In this document: one piece after another, positions 52,264 through 61,926 of the stretch | Numbering within the stretch: the first letter of the stretch is position 1 | How the letters are laid out: every line of letters begins with the position of its first letter | Source of the DNA: an uncultured Lachnospiraceae bacterium | Lineage (GTDB): Bacteria; Bacillota; Clostridia; Lachnospirales; Lachnospiraceae | Assembly: GCA_910586705.1 (NCBI GenBank) | Contig: CAJUJK010000001.1 | Span: 64,244-128,243 of the forward strand | Length of the DNA: 64,000 nt | Direction: 5' to 3' | Notes under the pieces: model-generated | Told to the model about the DNA's origin: nothing | The model's database searches: none | Seen by the model: only the letters and a program-made list of their open reading frames with translations | Position numbers and translations under genes: made by a program

Positions 52264-53826
52264 ATGGGCAGAATACAGAAAGCCGGAAAAAACATTATAT
52301 TCGGATATATCAGCAATCTGGTGATCCTGCTGGTGAACTTTATCCAGAAAACAGTTTTTATCTATGTGCTGGGAAGGACGCTCTCGGGGGTAAACGGCGT
52401 TTATACAGACGTACTAAGCGTCCTGTCACTGACTGAGCTGGGGATCGGTACGGCGTTAAACTACAGTCTCTATAAGCCGGTGGCGGAGCGCGACATCGAG
52501 AAGGTCAAGTCCTACATGCGCTTCTACAAAAAGGCGTACCTGACGATTGCCGGTGTGATTGCGGTTCTGGGATTGGCGATTTCCCCGTTTTTGAAGTTCA
52601 TTTTGAAAAATCCGGGCAATCTGACGGTGAGGGAACTGACGCTGTACTATTATCTGTTCCTGTTTAACACGGTGATCAGCTATTTTGTCACCTATAAATA
52701 CAGTCTGGTGAACGCGGAGCAGAAAAACTATATCCAGACGAATATTACCACCCTGACGAAGCTGGCGACGGCAACGGTACAGATCGCGGTTCTGCTGCTC
52801 TTCAGGAATTTTTTGTTTTATCTGCTGGCGCAGTCCGCGGTGGAGCTTTTGCAGAAAATTTTCGTGACGGTATATCTGAACAGGATGTACCCTTACCTGC
52901 GCGATAAAGACGTAAAAAAGCTTACGGCGCAGGAGACACAGGTCGTTGCGACGAAAACGAAAGCGTTGATCTGCCACAAGGTCGGCGACGTGGCGAGACT
53001 GCAGACGGACAAGATCATTATCTCGTCCTTTGTCAGCGTAGACACGGCGGCTGTTGTGGACAACTATGTCTACATCATCACTTACGTGGGCAACTTTGTG
53101 AATATCATTTTTGATTCCGTGATCGCGGGTTTTGGAAATGTGGTGGCAACGGAGTCGAAGGAGAAACAGTATCTTCTTTTTAAGGTGTACCGCTTTTTCG
53201 CCTGCTGGCTTTTCGGCTTTGGCGCGGTGGGGTTCTTTCATCTGCTCACGCCTTTTATAGGAAGCGTGTGGCTGAGGGATGAGAGCTGGACGCTGCCGGG
53301 GATCACGGTGACGCTTCTGGTGATGGACTTTTATCTGAAAGGCGGGCGCACGGTGCTCCTCAATTTCAAGATTGCGTCGGGGCTTTTCGAGCAGGACAGG
53401 TTTCTGCCGCTGATACAGGGTGCCGTCAATCTGGTGGTTTCGGTCGTACTGGTGATGAAAATCGGCGTGACGGGGGTCTATGTGGGGACGCTTGTATCTG
53501 GCATTCTGGCAAACCTCATCCGTCCCGGGATTATCTACCGGGTCTGTTTTGATAGAAAGGCGGGAGCTTATTTTAAGGACTCCGTGAAATATATCGGAGT
53601 GATTCTGGCGGTGGGGGCGGCGATTACACCGCTCCGTCATGTGGTCATGGGGGAGGTTACGATTTTTACCTTCGCCTTGATGGTGGTTTTGATCACGCTG
53701 CTTTATAATCTGGTCTTTCTGGCGGTATTCCACAAAGCGGAGGAGTTTTCCTACCTGTGGGACGCGGTGGCAGCGAGGATTCCGGCGCTGGGGAGAATAT
53801 CCCGGAAGGGAGGTCCGCATGAATAA
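52264..53826 (+). CDS. Wzx-type polysaccharide flippase
   Basis: The protein of 520 residues has about 12-14 hydrophobic segments, the MOP-superfamily oligosaccharide flippase plan. It begins NIIFGYISNLVILLVNFIQ and has RTLSGVNGVYTDVLSVLSL, LGIGTALNYSLYKPVAE and KVGDVARLQTDKIIISSFV. It should flip undecaprenyl-PP-linked repeat units of the second module to the outside. The 100 bases before it hold no recognisable feature. The following hydrolase-like gene overlaps by 8 bases, a sign of joint translation. Confidence 0.88.
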   Translation: MGRIQKAGKNIIFGYISNLVILLVNFIQKTVFIYVLGRTLSGVNGVYTDVLSVLSLTELGIGTALNYSLYKPVAERDIEKVKSYMRFYKKAYLTIAGVIAVLGLAISPFLKFILKNPGNLTVRELTLYYYLFLFNTVISYFVTYKYSLVNAEQKNYIQTNITTLTKLATATVQIAVLLLFRNFLFYLLAQSAVELLQKIFVTVYLNRMYPYLRDKDVKKLTAQETQVVATKTKALICHKVGDVARLQTDKIIISSFVSVDTAAVVDNYVYIITYVGNFVNIIFDSVIAGFGNVVATESKEKQYLLFKVYRFFACWLFGFGAVGFFHLLTPFIGSVWLRDESWTLPGITVTLLVMDFYLKGGRTVLLNFKIASGLFEQDRFLPLIQGAVNLVVSVVLVMKIGVTGVYVGTLVSGILANLIRPGIIYRVCFDRKAGAYFKDSVKYIGVILAVGAAITPLRHVVMGEVTIFTFALMVVLITLLYNLVFLAVFHKAEEFSYLWDAVAARIPALGRISRKGGPHE

Positions 53827-54964
53827 GATTCCTCTGATAGAGAATGCTTGTAAGGAACTGCTGGAGTACGGTGTCCGGGGCTGGCAGGAAAAGGGTAAGG
53901 ATCTGGCAAAACGCCTGCTTCTGCGGCGTAAGACACCGGAGGAGGATCCCATTTTCTGGACCACAGGGATTCTGGCAGCAGGATTGTGGGCGTGCCGGGC
54001 AAAGAGCGCGATGGCTGGCGGGCATGTGGAGACTGCGGGAGCTTCGGATGGGGCTGTCCCGGTGGAAAGAATCGACCGGGCGCTTGCGGCATATTATGAG
54101 AGATGGCTGAAAAAAGGAATGCCCCTTAGGTATGTGGACGATCTGCTTGCCGGGGAGACTTTGCTGAATATGTATCGGAGTGTGCGGGAAAAGGGGACGG
54201 ATTTCGGGGTGAATCTGTCCGAAGACCGGCTTAAGGGCGCAGCGGACAGGCTGGCTTCCTATGCTGCCGACCACGCCGTGGACGGGGCGGGGAGCTTCCT
54301 CTACCGTCCGGCGGGCGGGGAAAAGACGGTTTTTGTGGACGGGATCGGTCTGGCATGTCCATATCTTTATCAGTACGGCGAGGCTTTTGACAGGCAGGAA
54401 TATAGGGAACTGGCGGTTTTGCAGATTGTAAATTTCCTTTCCTACGGCATGGACGGCAAAACAGGGCTGCCTTACCACGGTTATGATATGACGGACGGCT
54501 GCAAATACGGCATTATCGGCTGGGGAAGGGCTGCCGGCTGGCTGATCCGCGGCATGACGGGCTGCATGACTTCGGCATATGGCAGGGAAAGGATTGCCGT
54601 GCCCTGCACCGCGCTTGCGGATGCCGTGATTGCCTGTCAGAGACAGGACGGCTATTTTTCATGGCAGCTCGAGGCGATGGAAGGACCTGCCGATACTTCC
54701 GCTACCGGGATGATCTGCGCCGGCTTGAAGCGGGGAATGTCGCTCGGCGTTCTTGCGGGTGAAACATATGAAAAGGCACTGACAGCGGGGCGGCGTGCGT
54801 TGGAACGGTCTGTCCGGGACGGGCAGGTGTATCAGTGCTCCGGGGAATGCGAGGGGTTTTCACAGTATCCCCAGCGTTACGGCGCGTATCCGTGGTCTCT
54901 CGGTCCGGCGCTTGAAGTGCTGCAGGCGGACGGTGCAGGGAATGCGGGGGTGCATAAAAGGTAA
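53819..54964 (+). CDS. GH88/GH105-like glycoside hydrolase
   Basis: This 381-residue protein is built like the alpha/alpha-barrel unsaturated glucuronyl/rhamnogalacturonyl hydrolases. FVDGIGLACPYLYQYG near 175 matches the catalytic-Asp region, GWGRAAGWLIRGM near 236 the RGWGRGNGW region and ADTSATGMICAG near 285 the ETS-type loop. No signal peptide is visible, so it may act in the cytoplasm or be exported in an unusual way. Overlap with wzx and the following polymerase gene suggests a role in quality control, turnover or recycling of the glycan. The reaction is inferred from fold motifs only. Confidence 0.68.
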   Translation: MNKIPLIENACKELLEYGVRGWQEKGKDLAKRLLLRRKTPEEDPIFWTTGILAAGLWACRAKSAMAGGHVETAGASDGAVPVERIDRALAAYYERWLKKGMPLRYVDDLLAGETLLNMYRSVREKGTDFGVNLSEDRLKGAADRLASYAADHAVDGAGSFLYRPAGGEKTVFVDGIGLACPYLYQYGEAFDRQEYRELAVLQIVNFLSYGMDGKTGLPYHGYDMTDGCKYGIIGWGRAAGWLIRGMTGCMTSAYGRERIAVPCTALADAVIACQRQDGYFSWQLEAMEGPADTSATGMICAGLKRGMSLGVLAGETYEKALTAGRRALERSVRDGQVYQCSGECEGFSQYPQRYGAYPWSLGPALEVLQADGAGNAGVHKR

Positions 54965-54990
54965 TCTGGCGGCAGCATTTGAGGAATGAA

Positions 54991-56634
54991 ATGATGGAGC
55001 ATATCAAAGAATACGAAGAAACGATTACCATACAGGAGGCGTGCTTTTACGGCTTTTTTATTCTCCTGTCTCTGGCGAAGGGATTTGGCTTTTACGAGGG
55101 GCAGAAGGTGTTTTATCTGCTTGTGGCGCCTGCGCTTGTTTTAGGCTTTTTGAAAATTCTCCTGACGCCGTATACGAAAAGGCAGGCGGTTGTGCAGGTT
55201 TTACTTCTGGCTCTTGTGGCGGTGGTGTATTTTGAGTCGCGGCAGATTGCCATTTTTTTTGTGGCTTTCACTGTGCTTGGCATGAAGGATATTCCGATGA
55301 AAAAGGTACTCCACATTGCGCTGTGGGTGTGGGCTGTCTGTGCGGTCCTGCTGTCCGCGGTTTCTTTTTTCTTTCTGGAACATACGGTCTACCGGGTGCA
55401 CGCGAAGCTGGGGCTGGGGCATATTTTCCGATGGAGTCTGGGCTTTACGCACCCTAATATACTGCATATCACTTATCTGATGCTCTGCGCGCTGACGATA
55501 CTCACGATGGAGAAACGGTATGGATGGAAGGCGTATTTTCTTCTGATGCTCGGCAATTTTCTGGTGTTTTTTTACTCCGTCAGCTACACGGGTTTTGGCA
55601 TGGTGGCGGTGCTGCTGACAGGAGGACTCTATGTCAGGCTGCGTCCCCGGTTTTGTTTTGTGGAGAAGCTGCTGGCGAATCTGGTTCTGCCGGCATGTCT
55701 GCTTCTGTCCTTTGTTCTGCCGTATTTTCTGTATGATTATTTTTCACTGATCAGGTTTTTTGGTATGCCATGGATCGGCATCTGGACGCACCAGTTAAAC
55801 AGACTGCTCAACACAAGAATCTGGCTTGCGGAGCAGTTTTTGAAATCGGGGTACACAAGTCTGTTTGGGACGGATGTGTCTCAGGTCGTCAACGCGTCCA
55901 TGAACATGGACTGTTCGTATATCTGGTGCTATATCAATTACGGACTGGTCTTTACGGCAGTAATTATGCTTGGGTACTTTGTACTTCTGATCTACGATAC
56001 GCGCAGGCAGCGGACGAGAGAACTGGTGGTTCTGGTCTGTTTTCTGGCGGCGGGATGGACGGAGCAGCTTCTGTTTAACAGCTCCTTTAAAAATATCACT
56101 CTGTTGTTTCTGGGAGAAGTCCTGTTCCTGCAGAAAGAGGGCGAAACGGAGTACAGCCTGTTATCTCTGGTCCCGGAGCGGTGGCGGATGATCACCATTC
56201 CTCTGGCAAAGTTGCCGGACTGGCTTCTGGCGGTTACATGCACGGCTTTTAGAGGAAATAAAGGGAAACTGTATGTCTGCGCAGCAGGCGGTGCGTTAGC
56301 GGGGCTTCTTCTCTGTGCCCTGCTGTACAGTGCGCCCGAGGGTTATGTGGTGCAGCGTTTTTATACGGATGCGCAGGAGGAAACGTCGGTCTATCTGGAG
56401 AGCGAGGACGATCCGGCATATGACGGATACCGGGTCATGAACTACCGGGATGCCCAGACGCCCATGCAGATCGTGTCGGGGAAAGCCGTGAAACTGGAGA
56501 CGGCGCGTTATTACGTGGGAAGCGCGCTGCTCGGCGCCCTGTCCGGCGCGGGACTGGCGGTTTTGTGGCATATGGGAAGGTGGCGGAAAAAATCAGCTCT
56601 TGCTGTTACAAAGATTTCCGGCTACGATCAATGA
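54991..56634 (+). CDS. Wzy-like polysaccharide polymerase (paralogue)
   Basis: The protein of about 547 residues has 10-11 N-terminal hydrophobic segments, then a C-terminal region with one more segment, an outer loop (about 455-515) and a last segment. LGFTHPNILHITYLMLC and MDCSYIWCYINYGLVFT match the Wzy type, and KDIPMKKVLHI matches the polymerase at 43479. The C-terminal extension after residue about 420 is absent from that paralogue. ATG 54991 has AGGA upstream. TTG 54979 is unlikely. Confidence 0.72.
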   Translation: MMEHIKEYEETITIQEACFYGFFILLSLAKGFGFYEGQKVFYLLVAPALVLGFLKILLTPYTKRQAVVQVLLLALVAVVYFESRQIAIFFVAFTVLGMKDIPMKKVLHIALWVWAVCAVLLSAVSFFFLEHTVYRVHAKLGLGHIFRWSLGFTHPNILHITYLMLCALTILTMEKRYGWKAYFLLMLGNFLVFFYSVSYTGFGMVAVLLTGGLYVRLRPRFCFVEKLLANLVLPACLLLSFVLPYFLYDYFSLIRFFGMPWIGIWTHQLNRLLNTRIWLAEQFLKSGYTSLFGTDVSQVVNASMNMDCSYIWCYINYGLVFTAVIMLGYFVLLIYDTRRQRTRELVVLVCFLAAGWTEQLLFNSSFKNITLLFLGEVLFLQKEGETEYSLLSLVPERWRMITIPLAKLPDWLLAVTCTAFRGNKGKLYVCAAGGALAGLLLCALLYSAPEGYVVQRFYTDAQEETSVYLESEDDPAYDGYRVMNYRDAQTPMQIVSGKAVKLETARYYVGSALLGALSGAGLAVLWHMGRWRKKSALAVTKISGYDQ

Positions 56635-56714
56635 CTGCGGGTGCGGATGAAACATGCCGGCAGCGTGGACGAACAGGAAACGGGCATCAGGAACACAACG
56701 GGATGGAGAACTGT

Positions 56715-58640
56715 ATGAAAAACGAATTGACTTACTGTAAGATTCTGGGAACCAACATCAATGTCACGAATATGGAGGACACGATCGCATATCTGACGGG
56801 CAATCTGGAGCAGCTGAAGGGGGATTACATCTGTGTTTCCAACGTGCACACCACGGTGATGGCTTACCGGGACAAGGCGTACCGGCGGGTGCAGAACAGC
56901 GCGGCGATGGCGCTTCCGGACGGACAGCCTCTTTCCATTGTCAGCAGAAAACGTGGCTTTTCGGAGGCGAGGAGAGTGCCGGGGCCGGATCTGATGCCGG
57001 CGATTCTTGACCTGTCGCAGAAGACGGGGTACCGTCATTATTTTTACGGCAGTACGGAGGCGACGCTGGAGGCGCTGCGCACGGCGCTGCTGCGGCGGTA
57101 TCCGAAGCTGCAGATTGCGGGCATGTATTCTCCGCCCTTCAGGGAACTGACGCAGGCGGAGGATGAGGAGGTCGTCAGACGGATTAACGACAGCGGCGCC
57201 GATTTTGTCTGGGTGGCGCTCGGCGCGCCGAAGCAGGAGTGGTGGATGTATGAGCACCGCCACAGAATAAAGGCGCTGATGCTCGGCGTGGGTGCGGCGT
57301 TTGACTTTACGGCGGGCACGGTGAAGCGCGCGCCCATGTGGATGCAGAAACTGTGTCTGGAATGGGTGTTCCGGATTCTGCGCGATCCCAGACGGATGCT
57401 GCCCAGATATCTGAACACGAATTTTGCCTTTTTATATTATGTAAACCGAGAGGGGAAAGCGCGGCGGCAGGCGGCGAAGAACGGACTGCGTATCGCCATG
57501 ATCGGTCATAAACGGATTCCGTCCAGAGAGGGCGGCGTGGAAGTCGTGGTGGATGAACTTTCCGTGCGCATGGCGCAGATGGGTCATCATGTGGAGGCAT
57601 ACAACCGCTTCGGGCACCACGTCTCCGGGAAAAAGTATGATCAGGAGTACGGCTGGAAAGGACGGAAGTTTTACAAGGGCGTCCGCATCTATATTGTGCC
57701 CACGTTTCGCAGGAGCAGCCTGAACGCGATCGTATATACGTTTTTTGCCACGATTATGGCGCTCTTCCACCATTACGATGTGATCCACTATCACGCGGAA
57801 GGTCCGTGTGCCATGCTCTGGCTGCCGCATTTTCTGAAAAGAAAGGTTGTGGTGACGATCCACGGGCTTGACTGGCAGCGTGCCAAATGGGGAAATTTTG
57901 CCTCCTTTGTGATCAAATTCGGTGAGCGGATGGCGGCAAAATACGCGGATGACGTGATTGTGCTGTCGGACAACGTAAAGCAGTATTTCGCGGATGTTTA
58001 CCACAGGGAGGTCACTTACATTCCAAACGGAATCAACCGTCCGAAGCCGCAGGGACAGACCGTGATTGAGGAAAAGTATGGGCTGAAAAAGGACGGCTAT
58101 TTCCTGTTTCTTGCGCGGATTGTGCCGGAGAAGGGGCTGCACTATCTGATCGAGGCGTTTTCCGGGCTGGAGACGGACAAAAAGCTGGTGATCGCCGGGG
58201 GCAGTTCACAGGCGATGGACTATATGGAACGGATTCACCGCATGGCGGCAGAGGATGAGAGAATCCTAATGACGGATTTTGTGCAGGGACAGGTTCTGGA
58301 AGAACTGTATGCCAATGCCTATGCTTTCGTGCTGCCAAGCGATGTGGAGGGGATGGCGCTCACGCTGCTGGAGGCGATGAGTTACGGAGACTGCTGTCTG
58401 GTCAGTGATATCCGCGAGAATACGGAAGTGGTGGAGGACATGGCGCTGACCTTCAAAAAGGGGGATGTGAGGGACCTGAGAAGGCAGCTTGTCTGGATGC
58501 TCGCCCATCCCGAAGAGGTGCGCCGCATGGGGGAGGCGAGCGTGGATTACATCTGTGGAAAGTATGACTGGGATGATGTGACGAGGCGGACGATAGCCGT
58601 GTATGAGAAGGCGGCAGGTCAGAAGGGACGGCAGGAGTAA
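56715..58640 (+). CDS. Bifunctional GT26 (WecG/TagA/CpsF)-GT4 glycosyltransferase fusion
   Basis: The protein of 641 residues has two transferases in one chain. Residues 1-245 are WecG/TagA/CpsF (GT26): NVHTTVMAYRD, ALPDGQPLSIVSR with the catalytic Asp near 68, YFYGSTEATLEAL, VALGAPKQEWWMYEH and VGAAFDFTAGTVKRAP. Residues 260-641 are a GT4: IGHKRIPSREGGVEVVVDEL, TIHGLDWQRAKW, ARIVPEKGLHYLIEAF and DVEGMALTLLEAMSYG. The two activities probably add consecutive sugars. ATG 56715 is chosen for GGAG upstream. There is no sign of a frameshift at the junction, so the fusion looks genuine. Confidence 0.88.
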   Translation: MKNELTYCKILGTNINVTNMEDTIAYLTGNLEQLKGDYICVSNVHTTVMAYRDKAYRRVQNSAAMALPDGQPLSIVSRKRGFSEARRVPGPDLMPAILDLSQKTGYRHYFYGSTEATLEALRTALLRRYPKLQIAGMYSPPFRELTQAEDEEVVRRINDSGADFVWVALGAPKQEWWMYEHRHRIKALMLGVGAAFDFTAGTVKRAPMWMQKLCLEWVFRILRDPRRMLPRYLNTNFAFLYYVNREGKARRQAAKNGLRIAMIGHKRIPSREGGVEVVVDELSVRMAQMGHHVEAYNRFGHHVSGKKYDQEYGWKGRKFYKGVRIYIVPTFRRSSLNAIVYTFFATIMALFHHYDVIHYHAEGPCAMLWLPHFLKRKVVVTIHGLDWQRAKWGNFASFVIKFGERMAAKYADDVIVLSDNVKQYFADVYHREVTYIPNGINRPKPQGQTVIEEKYGLKKDGYFLFLARIVPEKGLHYLIEAFSGLETDKKLVIAGGSSQAMDYMERIHRMAAEDERILMTDFVQGQVLEELYANAYAFVLPSDVEGMALTLLEAMSYGDCCLVSDIRENTEVVEDMALTFKKGDVRDLRRQLVWMLAHPEEVRRMGEASVDYICGKYDWDDVTRRTIAVYEKAAGQKGRQE

Positions 58641-58722
58641 AGACGGCGGATGTAGCCGGACGGTAGAGAAGAAAATGTCAGCCGCGGTAAGCGGGAGAGT
58701 GGGAAAAGGAAGGAAGCTGCTG

Positions 58723-60615
58723 ATGCGCAAAAGAACAGGTCTGGGTATCATGCTGGCTGTCGCTGTGGTGGCAGCGGTATGCTGTCTTACTGTCAAAGAA
58801 AGAAATAACGTCATGCTCCATGTGGAGAACGGGCAGCCTTGTATCCGTGTCCGCACGGCGCAGAGTGAAAACAGGGTAGTTTTGTGGCAGGATGGAGAAG
58901 CGGATGAGGAAGCCGGGGAAGGGCAGGCAGGCTGGTTTTTCCTGCCGTCCTGTGTGACGAGCCACAAGCTCCGTCTGGGCGAAACGGGTGGAAGCAGCGT
59001 GAGGATAGACGGACAGCTTTATGAGGAGGGAGACACCTTTACGTGGGAGGAGGGGCGCAAGTACGCCTTTCAGATTACGGACGCTTCCTATGATTCGCAT
59101 ACTTACGGAGCCGGCTTTATGAAATCCGCGAATATTCCGTCCCTGTTTATCGACACCGCAAGCGGCGGGCTGGATTATCTGCACGAGAACAAGGAAAACG
59201 AGGAGGCGGGACGGATCTGCGTGCTGCAGGCGGACGGTGTCACGGCATATCAGGACGAGCTGCCCCGGATTTCCGGAAGGGGTAACTCCACATGGGAGTT
59301 TGAAAAGAAGCCCTACGCCTTGAAACTGAAGGACGATCAGCCCCTCTGCGGTCTGCGGAAGAGCGATCGGTGGCGGCTTCTGGCTCTCTGGAACGAGGGC
59401 AGCAGGCTGGGCGATAAGATTGCAATGGATCTGGCGCAGGAACTTGGACTTTCCTACACCACACAGGGAACATGGGTGGATTTGTATCTGAACGGAGAGT
59501 ACCGGGGAATCTATCTTCTGACGGAATCCGTGACAGTGGGACCGGGCCGCGTTGATATATACGATACCGAAAAGGAAAATAAACAAAAAAACGCTTCAAT
59601 AGAAGCGGGAACGGCGGAACACTACGGGGAGGAGGACAACAAAGGATTTCTTCTGGAAAATGGGTCTGAGACAGACGCCGGTTATCTGATTGAGAAAGAC
59701 CACCCGAAACACTGGGAGGCGGAGGACAGCGGTTTTTGCCTTTCCCGCGGGGATCTCTTTACCATCAATGCGCCGCGCCATGCGTCGAAGGAGCAGGTGG
59801 CATATATACAGAATTATGTGGAAGAGATTGACGCCCTTGTACAGAGCGGGGATCCGGCGGTCTGGGAAAAGCTGGATATGACAAGTTTTGCCGGAAGGTT
59901 TCTGGTGGATGAGATTGCGCTGGAGATGGATACGGGTTCCACCAGCATGTATTTTTATAAGGACAGGGGAGATGAAAAGCTTTATTCCGGCCCGGCGTGG
60001 GATTACGATAACGCGTTTGGGGAGGACAGCAAAAGCGATGGCTTTTTTGTGAATTACGGCGAGACCATAGTAAATAATAACGAACAGCTGGCAATCGCCA
60101 TCAACTGGTACCAGAAACTTTACGATACGCCGGAACTGTATCAGTGTATTGTGGAGGAGTATACGGGAACGCTGCCCTTCTTTGAAAAACTCTTAAATAA
60201 CGGCATCGACAGGTATGCGGACCAGATCAGGGCATCCGTTTCGATGGATGATGCCAGATGGGACAGCGTCCGGGTTTCCGATAACGATCATCCGCGGTAT
60301 GCAAGTTATGACGCGAATGTGAACTATACAAAATTCTTTATCGCCAACCGTCTGAACTGTCTGTGCGCGAGATGGGGCGTACAGCACGAAGCTTTTGCCG
60401 CGCCTGCGAACGGGGAGACGCATACGGTCACCTTTTCCGTTTACGAGGGCGTGGTGGAGACGGTGGAAGCGCCGGACGGAGAGCCGCTTTCCTACACGCC
60501 GGACTATGACAGCGGTGTGTATCAGGGATGGGTATACAGGCGGAGCAGGGAGCCTTACAGCAGTTATATTCCCATTTATGAGGATATGGAGCTGTACAAT
60601 GCGAAGTGGGAGTAG
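58723..60615 (+). CDS. CotH-kinase family membrane-anchored protein
   Basis: The protein of 630 residues has an N-terminal membrane or signal segment (about 5-22), then a 130-residue N-terminal region, and the CotH kinase domain with RISGRGNSTWEFEKKPYALKL, LRKSDRWRLLALWNE, DLYLNGEYRGIYLLTESV and the metal site PAWDYDNAFG near 425. CotH proteins phosphorylate spore-coat proteins. Related secreted proteins occur with glycan genes in Clostridia and may modify surface proteins or polymers. ATG 58723 (AAGGA upstream) gives the signal segment. Longer starts overlap the previous gene. Confidence 0.82.
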   Translation: MRKRTGLGIMLAVAVVAAVCCLTVKERNNVMLHVENGQPCIRVRTAQSENRVVLWQDGEADEEAGEGQAGWFFLPSCVTSHKLRLGETGGSSVRIDGQLYEEGDTFTWEEGRKYAFQITDASYDSHTYGAGFMKSANIPSLFIDTASGGLDYLHENKENEEAGRICVLQADGVTAYQDELPRISGRGNSTWEFEKKPYALKLKDDQPLCGLRKSDRWRLLALWNEGSRLGDKIAMDLAQELGLSYTTQGTWVDLYLNGEYRGIYLLTESVTVGPGRVDIYDTEKENKQKNASIEAGTAEHYGEEDNKGFLLENGSETDAGYLIEKDHPKHWEAEDSGFCLSRGDLFTINAPRHASKEQVAYIQNYVEEIDALVQSGDPAVWEKLDMTSFAGRFLVDEIALEMDTGSTSMYFYKDRGDEKLYSGPAWDYDNAFGEDSKSDGFFVNYGETIVNNNEQLAIAINWYQKLYDTPELYQCIVEEYTGTLPFFEKLLNNGIDRYADQIRASVSMDDARWDSVRVSDNDHPRYASYDANVNYTKFFIANRLNCLCARWGVQHEAFAAPANGETHTVTFSVYEGVVETVEAPDGEPLSYTPDYDSGVYQGWVYRRSREPYSSYIPIYEDMELYNAKWE

Positions 60616-60622
60616 AAAACAT

Positions 60623-61921
60623 ATGAAAATTCTGATGGTGAATAAATTTTTATATCCCAACGGCGGATCGGAGACTTATATTTTTCAGCTTGGGGAAGAA
60701 TTACAGAGAAGAGGGCACGAGGTGCAGTATTTCGGTATGGAACACGAGGGGCGTATTGTGGGAAACCGGGCTGGCTGCTACACGTCCGATATGGATTTCC
60801 ATACGGGAAAACTGCAAAAGCTGCTCTATCCTTTTAAAATCATCTATTCCCTCGAGGCAAAACGCGGCATGGGAAGGGTGCTCGAGGACATGAACCCCGA
60901 TGTGGTTCATCTCAACAACATCAATTTCCAACTGACGCCCTCCGTGATTTACGCGGTGCGCGCCCACGAAAAGAAAACCGGGCGAAAGGTGAAGCTTGTG
61001 TATACGGCGCACGATTATCAGTGGGTGTGTCCCAACCATATGATGCGCATTCCCGCTACGGGAAAAATCTGTTTCGACTGCCGGGGCGGGTATTTTGGCA
61101 TGTGTACAAAAAACCGCTGCATTCACAACTCGCGTGTGAAGAGCCTGCTGGGGACCATCGAGGCAAAATATTATATGCGGCGCAGGACTTATGGCATGGT
61201 GGACGTTATTATCTGTCCCAGCGAATTTATGAAAAGGCAGCTTGACACCAGTCCCCTTCTGGAGGAAAAAACCGTGATGATGCGGAATTTCGTGGAGAAG
61301 GCGGCGGATGTGGAAAAGCCGGGCGTCACAGATGCGGACGTGAAACAGTCTGTCAGAGCCGGTGATGGGAAACCGGACAGCGCAGACACGGTAAATCGGA
61401 AAGGCGCACGGCAGGGAGAGTATGTGCTTTACTTCGGGCGGTTTTCCGAGGAAAAGGGAATCAAAACGCTCCTTGCGGCATGTGAAGCGCTGCCGGATAT
61501 TCCCTTTGTTTTTGCCGGATCGGGTCCCTTGGAGGATCGGGTTTCAAAAGTAAAAAATGTTGAGAATAAAGGGTTTGTCACAGGGGAGGCGCTGCACAGG
61601 CTGATCGCGGGGGCACGGTTTTCCGTCTACCCTTCCGAGTGGTATGAGAACTGTCCGTTTTCCGTCATGGAATCCCAGATCTATGGCACGCCGGTGCTCG
61701 TCTCAGACCTTGGCGGTGCGCCGGAACTGGTGCAGGCAGGACGGACGGGAGAACTTTTCCGGGGCGGGGACGCGGAGGAGCTGACGGCGCATATCAGGGA
61801 ACTGTGGGAGCAGCCCATGCTGTGCCGGACGTACCGGGAAAACTGTAAAGAGATAAAATTTGATACAATTGGGGAATATTGTGATAAAATAGTGAAGAAT
61901 GTATATCAGACAGGAGAATAG
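60623..61921 (+). CDS. GT4 glycosyltransferase
   Basis: The enzyme has 432 residues. ILMVNKFLYPNGGSETYIFQ and HDYQWVCPNHMMRIP with a Cys-rich CFDCRGGYFGMCTKNRC segment in the N-terminal half are typical of a GT4 subgroup. The donor domain has FGRFSEEKGIKTLLAACEAL and WYENCPFSVMESQIYG. A hydrophilic linker of about 30 residues (near 236-265) is longer than usual. The start lies 7 bases after the CotH stop. The radical SAM gene follows after 5 bases. Confidence 0.87.
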   Translation: MKILMVNKFLYPNGGSETYIFQLGEELQRRGHEVQYFGMEHEGRIVGNRAGCYTSDMDFHTGKLQKLLYPFKIIYSLEAKRGMGRVLEDMNPDVVHLNNINFQLTPSVIYAVRAHEKKTGRKVKLVYTAHDYQWVCPNHMMRIPATGKICFDCRGGYFGMCTKNRCIHNSRVKSLLGTIEAKYYMRRRTYGMVDVIICPSEFMKRQLDTSPLLEEKTVMMRNFVEKAADVEKPGVTDADVKQSVRAGDGKPDSADTVNRKGARQGEYVLYFGRFSEEKGIKTLLAACEALPDIPFVFAGSGPLEDRVSKVKNVENKGFVTGEALHRLIAGARFSVYPSEWYENCPFSVMESQIYGTPVLVSDLGGAPELVQAGRTGELFRGGDAEELTAHIRELWEQPMLCRTYRENCKEIKFDTIGEYCDKIVKNVYQTGE

Positions 61922-61926
61922 ACGGA

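Noticed and set aside
52456..53964. Reverse-strand open frame (about 502 codons) opposite the Wzx gene
   Set aside because: The translation has the basic, His/Arg-rich composition of an antisense shadow in GC-rich DNA. The + strand protein has clear flippase features.
58603..58722. Upstream extension of the CotH protein
   Set aside because: It overlaps the GT26-GT4 gene and would bury the membrane segment behind about 40 extra residues. ATG 58723 has a good ribosome site.
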